From Vreelandella subglaciescola (GTDB taxonomy: Bacteria; Pseudomonadota; Gammaproteobacteria; Pseudomonadales; Halomonadaceae), in the NCBI GenBank assembly GCA_030454225.1, contig JAKDRW010000006.1, forward strand, positions 1-60,422: a stretch of DNA of 60,422 bases. The letters run 5' to 3'. Positions 17,562 to 24,846 of this stretch are shown here, piece by piece (the stretch's first letter is position 1; each line of letters starts with the position of its first letter). The translations under genes were made by a program, and so were the position numbers. Below the pieces are notes generated by a model. The model was not told the DNA's origin. It was given only the letters and a program-made list of their open reading frames with translations, and ran no database searches.

Positions 17562-18051
17562 TTGTCACCTTTAACACTGTATAAACATTGACTTACACGA
17601 TGTGCTAGCCAGCGCTCGAGCGACGCTGGATGCGGCTCCATTGTGCGCTGTTTCCCTGGATAAGTTAAATCGCCGCCGGTCATCGGCCGCTACACGCGTA
17701 ACGCTCCATGCAATACCGCTGATTAATGCTCCCCGGCGGCAGAAAACGAGTGCAACCATGTTTTTATATAATGCTATTCAATCGTTTTAATAACGCTATT
17801 TAATAGTTGTTTTAAACATTCACTAAACACCGATTTACGCCTTAAACGACTTCGTTTTATGGGTTTTTTATGGGATAATCACACCGTGTACCGCACATTA
17901 TAGTCTTCTCAATAAGACACATCCGCAAACCTGGCTTTAACCATCAGACTTTCGTAAATTTTATTTTCAAAGACTTAGATAAAGCTTAAAAATAGCTTCA
18001 AAAGACCGGGAACGTCCCTGGCTTTTCGAGCACCTTTCGTCAGGAGGCATC
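17562..18051. other. AT-rich intergenic region before the small secreted peptide gene
   Basis: A 490-base gap, clearly richer in A+T than its surroundings. It holds a TATAAT-like element near 17767, two 15-base direct repeats 22 bases apart (17768-17782 and 17790-17804), and a small hairpin (CCGGGA-ACG-TCCCTGG, about 18006-18021) followed by CTTTT, perhaps a leader attenuator. No gene was found in it apart from the peptide that follows. Confidence 0.5.
17768..17804. repeat. Two 15-base direct repeats spaced two helical turns apart
   Basis: ATAATGCTATTCAAT (17768) and ATAACGCTATTTAAT (17790) match at 13 of 15 positions with a 22-base period, so they face the same side of the helix. This is the geometry of a cooperative protein-binding site; the binder is unknown. 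Confidence 0.5.
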
Positions 18052-18225
18052 ATGCTACGCGCCGCAATTCTTACACTACTGTTTGCAACGACTCTTACCC
18101 TTGTAGGGCTGGCTCAGGCTCAAACCACGACTCAGTTTGATAGTCAGGCGAGCGCTGTGTCCGGTACGACGTCGACCGTGAATATGGTAGTGCATGATGC
18201 GCGAACGCAACGCCTCGCGGAATGA
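18052..18225 (+). CDS. Small secreted or periplasmic peptide of unknown function
   Basis: A 57-residue frame starting with ATG five bases after a strong AGGAGG. Residues 1-22 look like a signal peptide (basic MLR, hydrophobic ILTLLFATTLTLVGL, cleavage after AQA), leaving about 35 residues rich in Thr, Ser and Gln with no cysteine. Its third positions are much less GC-biased than the neighbours, which may reflect transfer or weak selection. It lies upstream of the norEF-type unit on the same strand, but the FNR and NsrR-like boxes lie after it, so it is probably a separate transcript. I do not recognise the family. Confidence 0.55.
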   Translation: MLRAAILTLLFATTLTLVGLAQAQTTTQFDSQASAVSGTTSTVNMVVHDARTQRLAE

Positions 18226-18284
18226 AAAACGTCTCCTCTGACGCTTCAACCTGCGCAGGCACCCTGCGTTCGGCACGCTAAACA

Positions 18285-18298
18285 TTGATCCAGGCCAA
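18285..18298 (+). promoter_or_regulatory. FNR/Dnr-type box upstream of the norEF unit
   Basis: TTGAT-CCAG-GCCAA matches the Dnr/FNR consensus TTGAT-N4-GTCAA at nine of ten defined positions. If centred at minus 41.5, transcription would start near 18333, inside the NsrR-like site. Confidence 0.65.
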
Positions 18299-18322
18299 CT
18301 TTTACGACGGCATATCGCGCTA

Positions 18323-18345
18323 GAGTAGTATGTGACATACATCTT
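18323..18345. promoter_or_regulatory. NsrR-like site upstream of the norEF unit
   Basis: Read on the minus strand, the left half AAGATGTATGT matches the NsrR half-site (AAGATGYATTT) at 10 of 11 positions; the other half is weaker. It contains a perfect 13-base palindrome GTATGTGACATAC. Its position over the predicted start fits NO-relieved repression, as at norC. Confidence 0.6.
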
Positions 18346-18386
18346 TGGGCCGGCACCCCGCCGGCCACTACTTTCGCGAGGTGCCC

Positions 18387-18827
18387 ATGGCCACTGCACT
18401 CGACCCCCGCTACGCCGAGCCCCTGGATAAACAGACGCCAGGGCGCGGCGCCGCCATCATTGTTTATATGCTGCTTTTGGGCAGCGTCATGACGGTTATC
18501 ACCGCGCCGGCCGGCGCGCTCGTCGCTCATCTAAAATATCAAAAAGCCGCGCCCTGGGTGCAAAGCCACCTGCAATTTCAGCTGCGTACGTTCTGGCTGG
18601 GCGTGCTTGGCGGCGCCCTGTTTGCGGTTGCCTGGCAGCTGCTGGGCGTTGCCGGCATTTCCCCCATGGCGCCCTGGGCAATGGGCTATGTGTTCTTTAC
18701 CACCTGCCTGATCTGGCTGGTCGGCCGCTGCGGCGTGGGCATTTCCCGGATCATCGCCAACCGGCCCGTGCCTGATCCACGCAGCCTGGCCTTCGGCGGC
18801 GCTGATATTACGCTTCGCGACGCATGA
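18387..18827 (+). CDS. DUF4870-like membrane protein of the norEF unit
   Basis: A 146-residue inner-membrane protein with three or four hydrophobic segments. The SHLQFQLRTFWLGVLGG segment and the C-terminal RCGVGISRIIANRPVPDP resemble DUF4870-type proteins. ATG 18387 follows GAGGTG. Its TGA overlaps the norE ATG (ATGA), so it is made with NorE and NorF. An accessory role in NO reductase assembly is only inferred from position. Confidence 0.7.
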   Translation: MATALDPRYAEPLDKQTPGRGAAIIVYMLLLGSVMTVITAPAGALVAHLKYQKAAPWVQSHLQFQLRTFWLGVLGGALFAVAWQLLGVAGISPMAPWAMGYVFFTTCLIWLVGRCGVGISRIIANRPVPDPRSLAFGGADITLRDA

Positions 18828-19393
18828 GTTCCCGCGCGCTGCCCAATCCCGGCTGGGGGCCGCTTTCCGCCTTGCCCGGCAATCCGCTGATGTGGGTCCT
18901 GATCCTCAGTGAACTGCTGGTGTTCATGGCCTTTTTCGTCCTCTACATCACCGAACGCGCCGCGCAGGTGGCGCTGTTCGATGCGTCCCAACAGCACCTT
19001 GACCCGCTAATGGGCGGGCTCAACACCATGGTACTGCTGACCAGCGGGCTGTTTGTCGCCTTTGCCGTTGAAGCCATTGCGGCGGGAAAAGTACGCCGCA
19101 CGCGCCAATGGTTGGGCGCCGCTGCGGGGCTGGGCGTGCTGTTTGGCCTGATCAAGCTCGTCGAGTACGCGAGCAAGTTTGCCGCCGGCATCACCCCCGA
19201 AACCAACACCTTTTTCGGCTTTTATTTCGGGCTGACCGCCTTTCACTTCGCCCACGTGCTGTTTGGCCTGATCCTGCTGGGTCTGGTGAGCTGGCGGACC
19301 AACGTGGAAAACGTCGAAACCGCCGCGGCGTTCTGGCACATGGTCGACCTGATCTGGATTCTGCTCTACCCGCTGCTGTATTTGCTGCGCTAA
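18824..19393 (+). CDS. norE: NorE, cytochrome c oxidase subunit III-like protein
   Basis: A membrane protein of 189 residues with five hydrophobic helices, homologous to heme-copper oxidase subunit III. Landmarks are PGNPLMWVLILSELLVF near the N terminus, the GLTAFHFAHVLFGLILL helix and the terminal FWHMVDLIWILLYPLLYLL (in part: FWHMVDLIWILLYPLL). NorE supports full activity of cytochrome c-dependent NO reductase. It overlaps the preceding DUF4870-like gene by four bases and norF follows after 29 bases. Confidence 0.9.
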   Translation: MSSRALPNPGWGPLSALPGNPLMWVLILSELLVFMAFFVLYITERAAQVALFDASQQHLDPLMGGLNTMVLLTSGLFVAFAVEAIAAGKVRRTRQWLGAAAGLGVLFGLIKLVEYASKFAAGITPETNTFFGFYFGLTAFHFAHVLFGLILLGLVSWRTNVENVETAAAFWHMVDLIWILLYPLLYLLR

Positions 19394-19422
19394 CGCCGCC
19401 ATCGCTTACAAGGAGAGACGTC

Positions 19423-19713
19423 ATGACCCTGCTGCCCGGCCAGCGCCGCCTGCTCATCACCTGGGCCATGTTGATGGTGCTCACTCTGGTATCAATGGCT
19501 TCAGCGAGGCTGGATCAAACCAGCTGGGAGGCCTTGCCGCTCTGGTCGGCGGCGCTAGTGCTGGTGGTTACCGGTTTCAAGGCGCAGCGGCTGCTGATGG
19601 TGTATTTGAACCTGCGCCAGTCAAGCGGCGCCTGGAAAGGCGCCTTTGTGGGGATCATCACGTTGACGCTTGTGTTGATCAGCGCGGGCTACCTGTATGC
19701 CCGCCTGATGTAA
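19423..19713 (+). CDS. norF: NorF, cytochrome c oxidase subunit IV-like small membrane protein
   Basis: A 96-residue membrane protein with three hydrophobic stretches, of the COX4/NorF type: an N-terminal helix LLITWAMLMVLTLVSMASA, then GFKAQRLLMVYLNLRQ and a last helix. ATG 19423 has AAGGAG just upstream, and the frame upstream of it overlaps norE without homology. It accompanies NorE. It converges with the norCBQD operon on the opposite strand. Confidence 0.82.
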   Translation: MTLLPGQRRLLITWAMLMVLTLVSMASARLDQTSWEALPLWSAALVLVVTGFKAQRLLMVYLNLRQSSGAWKGAFVGIITLTLVLISAGYLYARLM

Positions 19714-19747
19714 TACGCCCGCCTGATGTCATTTTTTTCCCTGCCGG

Positions 19748-19966
19748 CTAATGCGTCGGCGCTCGGGCCCAGCGCTCCAGGCGACGGCCAAGACGCATCA
19801 GGCCGTACACTACAGCGGGCATGATCAGCATCAGCGCCACGCCCCAGTCGCGGTTGTTGATCAGCCACACCAGCGGCAGCACGAGCACAACCGCGCAGGC
19901 AAGCCATACCGCCACGCCAAGGTACAGGCGGGAATGCTGAAACGGCTGAGCCCATGAACGATGCAT
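19748..19966 (-). CDS. Small membrane protein downstream of norD
   Basis: A 72-residue protein with two hydrophobic helices (VAVWLACAVVLVLPLVWLI and VALMLIMPAVVYGLMRL) and basic termini. The ribosome site AAGGAGGT lies seven bases before ATG 19966, which makes the call credible. It follows norD by 43 bases on the same strand, so it is the last gene of the norCBQD operon. I do not recognise the family. Confidence 0.7.
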   Translation of the reverse strand: MHRSWAQPFQHSRLYLGVAVWLACAVVLVLPLVWLINNRDWGVALMLIMPAVVYGLMRLGRRLERWARAPTH

Positions 19967-20009
19967 AACGCATACCTCCTTTTATCAAGCCGCGGCGCAT
20001 TAACGGTGG

Positions 20010-21956
20010 CTAGGTGGCGATAATCTGGCGATAAATCCCCGGCAGCGCGAGCGATAAATGCTCGGGGCGCTGGACGATGGCATAGCTGCCGCGGCCAAAC
20101 AGCCGCGGAATGTATTGCCCGGCCTGACGGTCGATGGTGACGCCAAACACGCGAACGTCCTCGCGCCGCGCTTCCAGCACCGCCTTGCGGGTATCTTCAA
20201 TGCCGTAACGGCCTTCGTAGTAGTCGTTGTCGTTGGGCTTGCCGTCGGTGAGCATCAACAACAATCGATGGCGGTTGGGGCGTTTGGCCAACTCGGCGGT
20301 CAGATGCCGAATGGCCGGGCCCATGCGCGTATAGCTGCCGGGTTTAAGCGCTGAAATGCGTCGCGTCACCCGCTCGTTCATGGGCTCATCAAACTCCTTC
20401 AACGTATTCACCCAGACCTTGTGACGCCGCTGGGAAGTAAAACTGTGAATGGAATAGTCATCGCCGCAGCCGGCCAGCCCGTGGCCCAGTACCAGCAGCG
20501 CTTCCTTGGCCACATCCAGCACTCGACGGTCGTCGAGCCAGGCTTCGGTCGACAGCGACACATCCACCAAAATCGATACCGCCAGATCCCGCGCCTGAGT
20601 GCGGCTATCGATATAGAGCCGGTCGCTGGACTCGCCGGTTGCGGCCAGATCGCAGCGCGCGCGAATCACCGCGTCCATGTCCAGATCGCTGCCGTCGAGC
20701 TGGCCGCGCAGCATTTCCCGCCGAGGCCTGAGCGCTTCAAACTCGCGGCGCACCCGGCGTATGCGCCGGCGCGTGATTGCATCGGGCGTCCAGTTTTCGC
20801 CTTCTTCGCTTTGCACATCGCTGAGTACCACGCAGTGGTCGGGCAGGTAGGCCTGTTTGCGGTGGTTCCATTCGGGGTAAACGTGGCGGCCTTTCAGCCG
20901 CGTGCCGGCAGCGGCGTCGGGCGCCAGATCCAGATCGAGCTTGAGCTTTGACGAGGCCTTCTTGCGGTTGGGCGAAAGCACGATCTCGTCCATCTGGTCA
21001 GCCGCCTGTCGGGCATCGTCTTCTTCGTCATCCACGTGGCGGTTGAGGTTGACCATCTCGGCCCAGGAGAGCATTTTTTCCGAGGCGTTGAGCATCAGCG
21101 GGTCGTCGCGGTCGGCCTGATCCTGCTCGCGCCGATCGGCCTGACGCTTACCCTGATCGTCCTCTGCGTCGTCGCGGGTGGTCAGCGCGGCGTCATCGTC
21201 GTCGTCTTCAACGGTTTCCTGCGTGGCATCGCGAATGCCGAGGCTCATCGCCTGCCCCCAGAGCGGCACCGGCAGCGGCGGGCGATAGCCGTGCGGGGCA
21301 GAAAACTCCTCCAGCGGGTAGTCGGGATCGCGGAGGGCGCGCTGCAGGACAAACGCCAACCCGCTTGCGGGATCGGGCGCGCCCAGCTCGGCGCACAGCG
21401 CCGCTTCCAGCGCGGCTTCCACCGGCGGTAACCGCCGGCGCCGTGGGCGTATGGCCAGCAGCCCGGCACACAGCGCAACGTAGCGCGCCTGCAGGCCGGG
21501 AAACCGCTCCAGCGCACGGCGCAGCGTACAGCGCGCGTTCTGCAGCAGGCGGATATCCGCCTGCAGCGGGTCCTCGGGCAGCACCAGCGGGCGCGCCTCG
21601 GCCAGATACGCGGTGAGCCACAGGTACAGATCGCGGTTCAGCGTCACCTCGGGAAACAATCCCAGCCGCGGCGGCAGCAGCAGATGCTCTTCGTCGCGGC
21701 GCGCCTGATCCAGCGCTTCTTCGTCCAGCCCCAGCCGCTGGCGCAGGCTCAGCCGATGGCGCGAGCCGCGGCGCTTGATGGCCGCCACTTCAACGTCGGC
21801 TTCGCCGCCGGCGGCGCGGAAAAACACGCTCAGCACGGGCAGCAGGCTTTCCAGCGTTACCGCCGCGTCGGGGTGATCGGGGTAACTTTCCGCACTCGAT
21901 GCCCAGCGGTGCCAGTGGCGGCCAACAAACTCTTCAACCTCAAGAAAATCCAGCAT
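20010..21956 (-). CDS. norD: NorD, VWA-domain NO reductase activation protein
   Basis: A 648-residue cytoplasmic protein needed for maturation of NO reductase together with the NorQ ATPase. The C-terminal von Willebrand factor A domain shows the metal-ion site DVSLSTE, then RTQARDLAVSILVDVSLS context, the SYTRMGPAIRHL threonine loop and LLLMLTDGKPNDNDYYEGRYGIEDT (in part: LTDGKPNDNDYYEGRYG). The middle is acidic and low in complexity. ATG 21956 follows GAGGGGA; the longer TTG start at 21974 would overlap norQ. It is directly downstream of norQ. Confidence 0.92.
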   Translation of the reverse strand: MLDFLEVEEFVGRHWHRWASSAESYPDHPDAAVTLESLLPVLSVFFRAAGGEADVEVAAIKRRGSRHRLSLRQRLGLDEEALDQARRDEEHLLLPPRLGLFPEVTLNRDLYLWLTAYLAEARPLVLPEDPLQADIRLLQNARCTLRRALERFPGLQARYVALCAGLLAIRPRRRRLPPVEAALEAALCAELGAPDPASGLAFVLQRALRDPDYPLEEFSAPHGYRPPLPVPLWGQAMSLGIRDATQETVEDDDDDAALTTRDDAEDDQGKRQADRREQDQADRDDPLMLNASEKMLSWAEMVNLNRHVDDEEDDARQAADQMDEIVLSPNRKKASSKLKLDLDLAPDAAAGTRLKGRHVYPEWNHRKQAYLPDHCVVLSDVQSEEGENWTPDAITRRRIRRVRREFEALRPRREMLRGQLDGSDLDMDAVIRARCDLAATGESSDRLYIDSRTQARDLAVSILVDVSLSTEAWLDDRRVLDVAKEALLVLGHGLAGCGDDYSIHSFTSQRRHKVWVNTLKEFDEPMNERVTRRISALKPGSYTRMGPAIRHLTAELAKRPNRHRLLLMLTDGKPNDNDYYEGRYGIEDTRKAVLEARREDVRVFGVTIDRQAGQYIPRLFGRGSYAIVQRPEHLSLALPGIYRQIIAT

Positions 21957-21966
21957 GACAATCCCC

Positions 21967-22794
21967 TCAGCCAAAGGTCGCGCGAACGGCTTCCATCAGC
22001 CCTTCCTGCACGTCGGCGTCGTCGGAAAGCGGCTCCACCAGCGTGGCGCGGGCGGCTTCCAGAATCGGCATGCCGGCGCGAATCAGCGTGGCGCAGTAGA
22101 CCAGCAGGCGGGTAGATATGCCCTCTTCCAGGTCTTGGCCTTTCATTGCGCGCAGGCTGGCGGCGAGGTTAACCAGCGCCGCACAGCGCTCGGCGGGCAG
22201 GCCGCTTTCCCGGGCGACAATCTCGCGCTCCACCGCGGGCGGCGGAAAATCAAACGACATGGCGACAAAACGCTGACGCGTGCTGGGCTTGAGCGATTTC
22301 AGAATATGCTGGTAGCCGGGGTTGTACGACACCACCAGCATGAAGTCGTCCGGCGCTTCGAGCAGCTCGCCGGTACGCTCAAGGGGCAGCACGCGGCGGT
22401 CATCGGTCAGCGGGTGCAGCACCACGGTGACGTCCTTGCGCGCCTCCACCACTTCGTCGAGGTAGCAAATGCCGCCCTCGCGCACCGCGCGGGTCAGCGG
22501 GCCATCGACCCACTGGGTTTCGCCGCCTTTGAGCAGGTAGCGGCCGGTCAGGTCGGCGGCGGTCAGGTCGTCGTGGCAGGATACCGTATGCAGCGGCTTG
22601 CCCAGTTTGGCCGCCATGTGGCTGATAAAGCGGGTTTTACCGCAGCCAGTGGGGCCTTTCAGCAGCAGCGGCAGGCGCTGGGCATATGCCTGCTCGAACA
22701 TCTCGCATTCGTTGCCCACGCTTTGATAATAAGGCACCGACGCGCCCAGCGCGGGTGTCGAGTCGGCAGGTTGGGTCAGGGTTGATAAGGACAT
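21967..22794 (-). CDS. norQ: NorQ, MoxR-type AAA+ ATPase
   Basis: A 275-residue AAA+ ATPase of the MoxR/CbbQ/NorQ group that remodels NO reductase during metal or cofactor insertion. Walker A is GPTGCGKT at residues 47-54, Walker B is ICYLDEV, and the sensor and arginine-finger region is VVSYNPGYQHILKSLKPSTRQRF (in part: YNPGYQHILKSLKPSTRQRF). It lies between norB and norD on the same strand. A GC-rich hairpin (22838-22860) separates it from norB. Confidence 0.94.
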   Translation of the reverse strand: MSLSTLTQPADSTPALGASVPYYQSVGNECEMFEQAYAQRLPLLLKGPTGCGKTRFISHMAAKLGKPLHTVSCHDDLTAADLTGRYLLKGGETQWVDGPLTRAVREGGICYLDEVVEARKDVTVVLHPLTDDRRVLPLERTGELLEAPDDFMLVVSYNPGYQHILKSLKPSTRQRFVAMSFDFPPPAVEREIVARESGLPAERCAALVNLAASLRAMKGQDLEEGISTRLLVYCATLIRAGMPILEAARATLVEPLSDDADVQEGLMEAVRATFG

Positions 22795-22837
22795 AAAGCA
22801 CTCCCGGCAACATGAATAGAAAAGGCAACCGGCCCAA

Positions 22838-22860
22838 TGGGCCCCGCGCTGCGGGGCCCT
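22838..22860 (-). other. GC-rich hairpin between norB and norQ
   Basis: GGGCCCCGC and GCGGGGCCC pair around a three-base loop. There is no following T-run, so it more likely lowers or stabilises expression of norQD relative to norCB than ends transcription. Confidence 0.5.
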
Positions 22861-22866
22861 TGAGCA

Positions 22867-24222
22867 TCAAGCGCTTGCGGCGCCTGCGGTGAGCTGTGTA
22901 CCGCCAGCCGGCACCTGAACCCGCCGGGGGCCAAAGAAGGAATAAAGCAACAGCCCGACGCCAATCGCGACGGCCACGCCGGCACCCAGGCGCATGGCGT
23001 AGAACAGTCCCAGCTGACCCTGCACTTCCATGTAATTCATGCCCAGCACGCGCTGCAGGTGGGTTTGCACCACGCCGGCAAAGGTCAGCGTGAAGGTCAT
23101 GAAGCACATCGCGCCGGTCGTGATCCAGAAGCCCCACATGTTCATCACCTGGTTATACGGCTGGCTGCGGCGCAGCGACGGCATGGCAAAGGTAATCACG
23201 CCCAGAATGATCATCACGTAGGCGCCGTAGAAGGCCAGGTGCCCGTGGGCGGCGGTTACCTGGGTGCCGTGGCTGTAGTAGTTGACCCAGTGCAGCGTGT
23301 GCATGAAGCCCCACACGCCGGCGCCGAAGAAGGCTACGGTCGGGCAGCCCAGCGTCCACAGCATGGCGGCCTTGTTGGGATGGTTGCGGGTGCCTTTCCA
23401 GAACATGGTGAAGGCGAACATCACCATGGTGAAGAACGGCGCCACTTCAAGCGTCGAGAAAATGCTGCCGATGGGCTGCCAGTAGCTCGGCGCACCAATC
23501 CAGTAGTAGTGGTGGCCGGTGCCCAGCAGGCCCGAAAACAGCGCCAGCCCGACGATCACGTAGAGCCACTTTTCGATCACTTCGCGGTCGACCCCGGTCA
23601 TCTTGATCACCAGGTAGCCCAGCAGCGCCGCCATGATCAGCTCCCACACGCCCTCGACCCACAGGTGAACGACCCACCACCAGTAAAGCTTGTCGACGGC
23701 AAGGTTGGAGGGGTTGTAGAAGGCAAACAGCCAGAACACCGCCGCGAGCCACAGCCCCAGCATCAGCACCATGTTGATGGCCGTCTTGCGGCCTTTGGCC
23801 AGCGTCATGCTGGTATTGAACAAAAAGATCAGGAACGAAATGGTGATCAGCACCTTGACCCAGAACGGCTGCTCCAGAAACTCGCGCCCTTCGTGAATCC
23901 CGAACTGGTAGCCCACCAGCGCGGCCGCCCCGGCAAAGGCAAAAATTGCCAGCTGCAGGTAGGCCAGCCCCGGGCTGTGGATCTCGCGCTCAGCCTCTTC
24001 GGGCATCAGGTAGTAGGTGCAGCCCATAAAGCCGATCAGTAGCCACACGATCAAAAGGTTGGTGTGGCTCGCGCGCATAATGTTGAACGGCATCACGCTG
24101 GCCATGAACTCAGGCCAGGCATAGACCGTAGCGGCCAGCAGGCCGAAGACAATCTGCAAGGCGAATAGCGCCATGGCGACCATAAAAAACGGCAGCGCCA
24201 CCTTTTGCGTTTCGTATTTCAT
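22867..24222 (-). CDS. norB: Nitric oxide reductase subunit B (cytochrome c-type)
   Basis: Catalytic subunit of cNOR, reducing two NO to N2O at a heme b3-FeB centre in the inner membrane. The 451-residue protein has about 12 helices. Conserved ligands and signatures include the low-spin heme His in RASHTNLLIVWLLIG, the VVHLWVEGVWE helix with FeB ligands and catalytic Glu, the GTGHHYYWIG di-histidine, and the GFMHTLHWVNYYSHGTQVTAAHGHLAFYG region (in part: HTLHWVNYYSHGTQVTAAHG). No quinol-type N-terminal extension is present. It follows norC by 18 bases. Confidence 0.97.
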   Translation of the reverse strand: MKYETQKVALPFFMVAMALFALQIVFGLLAATVYAWPEFMASVMPFNIMRASHTNLLIVWLLIGFMGCTYYLMPEEAEREIHSPGLAYLQLAIFAFAGAAALVGYQFGIHEGREFLEQPFWVKVLITISFLIFLFNTSMTLAKGRKTAINMVLMLGLWLAAVFWLFAFYNPSNLAVDKLYWWWVVHLWVEGVWELIMAALLGYLVIKMTGVDREVIEKWLYVIVGLALFSGLLGTGHHYYWIGAPSYWQPIGSIFSTLEVAPFFTMVMFAFTMFWKGTRNHPNKAAMLWTLGCPTVAFFGAGVWGFMHTLHWVNYYSHGTQVTAAHGHLAFYGAYVMIILGVITFAMPSLRRSQPYNQVMNMWGFWITTGAMCFMTFTLTFAGVVQTHLQRVLGMNYMEVQGQLGLFYAMRLGAGVAVAIGVGLLLYSFFGPRRVQVPAGGTQLTAGAASA

Positions 24223-24240
24223 TGGTGTGTTCTCCTTGCG

Positions 24241-24693
24241 TTAACCGGCGGGAAACGGCGGCCAGTCTTGCGCGTCTATGCCATCGGTCCATTCGAGAAA
24301 ATCAATCAGCGACTGCATCTCATCTTCGCTGAAGTCGTAGGCCGGCATCTGGCGCCGTCCGGGCACGTTCAGCGGCTGGGCCCGTATCCACGCGGCAATG
24401 CCATTGCGCGCCGCATCGGCGTTTTCATGCCCGCCGTAGCGCTCCCAGACATTGGATAGCTCCGGTGCAAAGTAGGCCCCCTCGCCCAACAGGCTGTGGC
24501 AGTTGATGCACATGTTCTTTTCCCACACCTCTTTGCCGTGCTTGACCGAGTCGGTCAGCCCCGCGCTGTCGGTAGAGACATTCACCATGTACCAGTGGCT
24601 ATGCGCCGTTAGCGCCGCAAACAGCAGAAAGAAGAACAGCGACCCGCCATAGAAGATATTGCGGGCCGCCGACTTGGTGAGACCTTCGGCCAT
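24241..24693 (-). CDS. norC: Nitric oxide reductase subunit C (c-type cytochrome)
   Basis: A 150-residue membrane-anchored monoheme cytochrome c, electron donor to NorB. One N-terminal helix (about residues 15-31) is followed by the heme site CINCH (C62, C65, H66) and the distal methionine M116 in RRQMPAYDFS. It leads norCBQD. The 150-base region upstream carries an NsrR-type box and a perfect FNR/Dnr box. Confidence 0.97.
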   Translation of the reverse strand: MAEGLTKSAARNIFYGGSLFFFLLFAALTAHSHWYMVNVSTDSAGLTDSVKHGKEVWEKNMCINCHSLLGEGAYFAPELSNVWERYGGHENADAARNGIAAWIRAQPLNVPGRRQMPAYDFSEDEMQSLIDFLEWTDGIDAQDWPPFPAG

Positions 24694-24757
24694 GAGTTAC
24701 CCCCTTTTTTGCTCGCCTGGCAGGCGGCAACTGGGCACGCCGACCTGCGGTTTTTAT

Positions 24758-24780
24758 AAGATGCAATTAATATGCATCTT
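24758..24780. promoter_or_regulatory. NsrR-type box in the norCB promoter
   Basis: AAGATGCA and TGCATCTT flank seven A/T bases, giving the 23-base dyad known for NO-sensing NsrR repressors. On the minus strand it overlaps the start predicted from the FNR box, placing repression at the initiation site. Confidence 0.82.
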
Positions 24781-24810
24781 TATTGTAAAGCACCTGTCCC
24801 GTCACAAACG

Positions 24811-24824
24811 TTGATGGGGATCAA
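24811..24824. promoter_or_regulatory. Perfect FNR/Dnr box in the norCB promoter
   Basis: TTGAT-GGGG-ATCAA is a perfect palindrome. On the minus strand, a TACAAT minus-10 element (24787-24782) stands at the spacing expected for class II activation centred at minus 41.5. Confidence 0.88.
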
Positions 24825-24846
24825 GAAGACCCGAGAAAACGCCGCG

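Noticed and set aside
19689-20000. A longer minus-strand frame over the small membrane protein after norD
   Set aside because: It is in a different frame, arginine-rich and lacks a ribosome site, whereas the frame 19748-19966 has a near-perfect one and two clear helices.
23059-24042. A 327-codon open frame on the plus strand opposite norB
   Set aside because: It is a mirror of the high-GC codon bias of norB; the translation is low in complexity, rich in His, Gly and Arg, with no family resemblance, while norB has all its catalytic residues.
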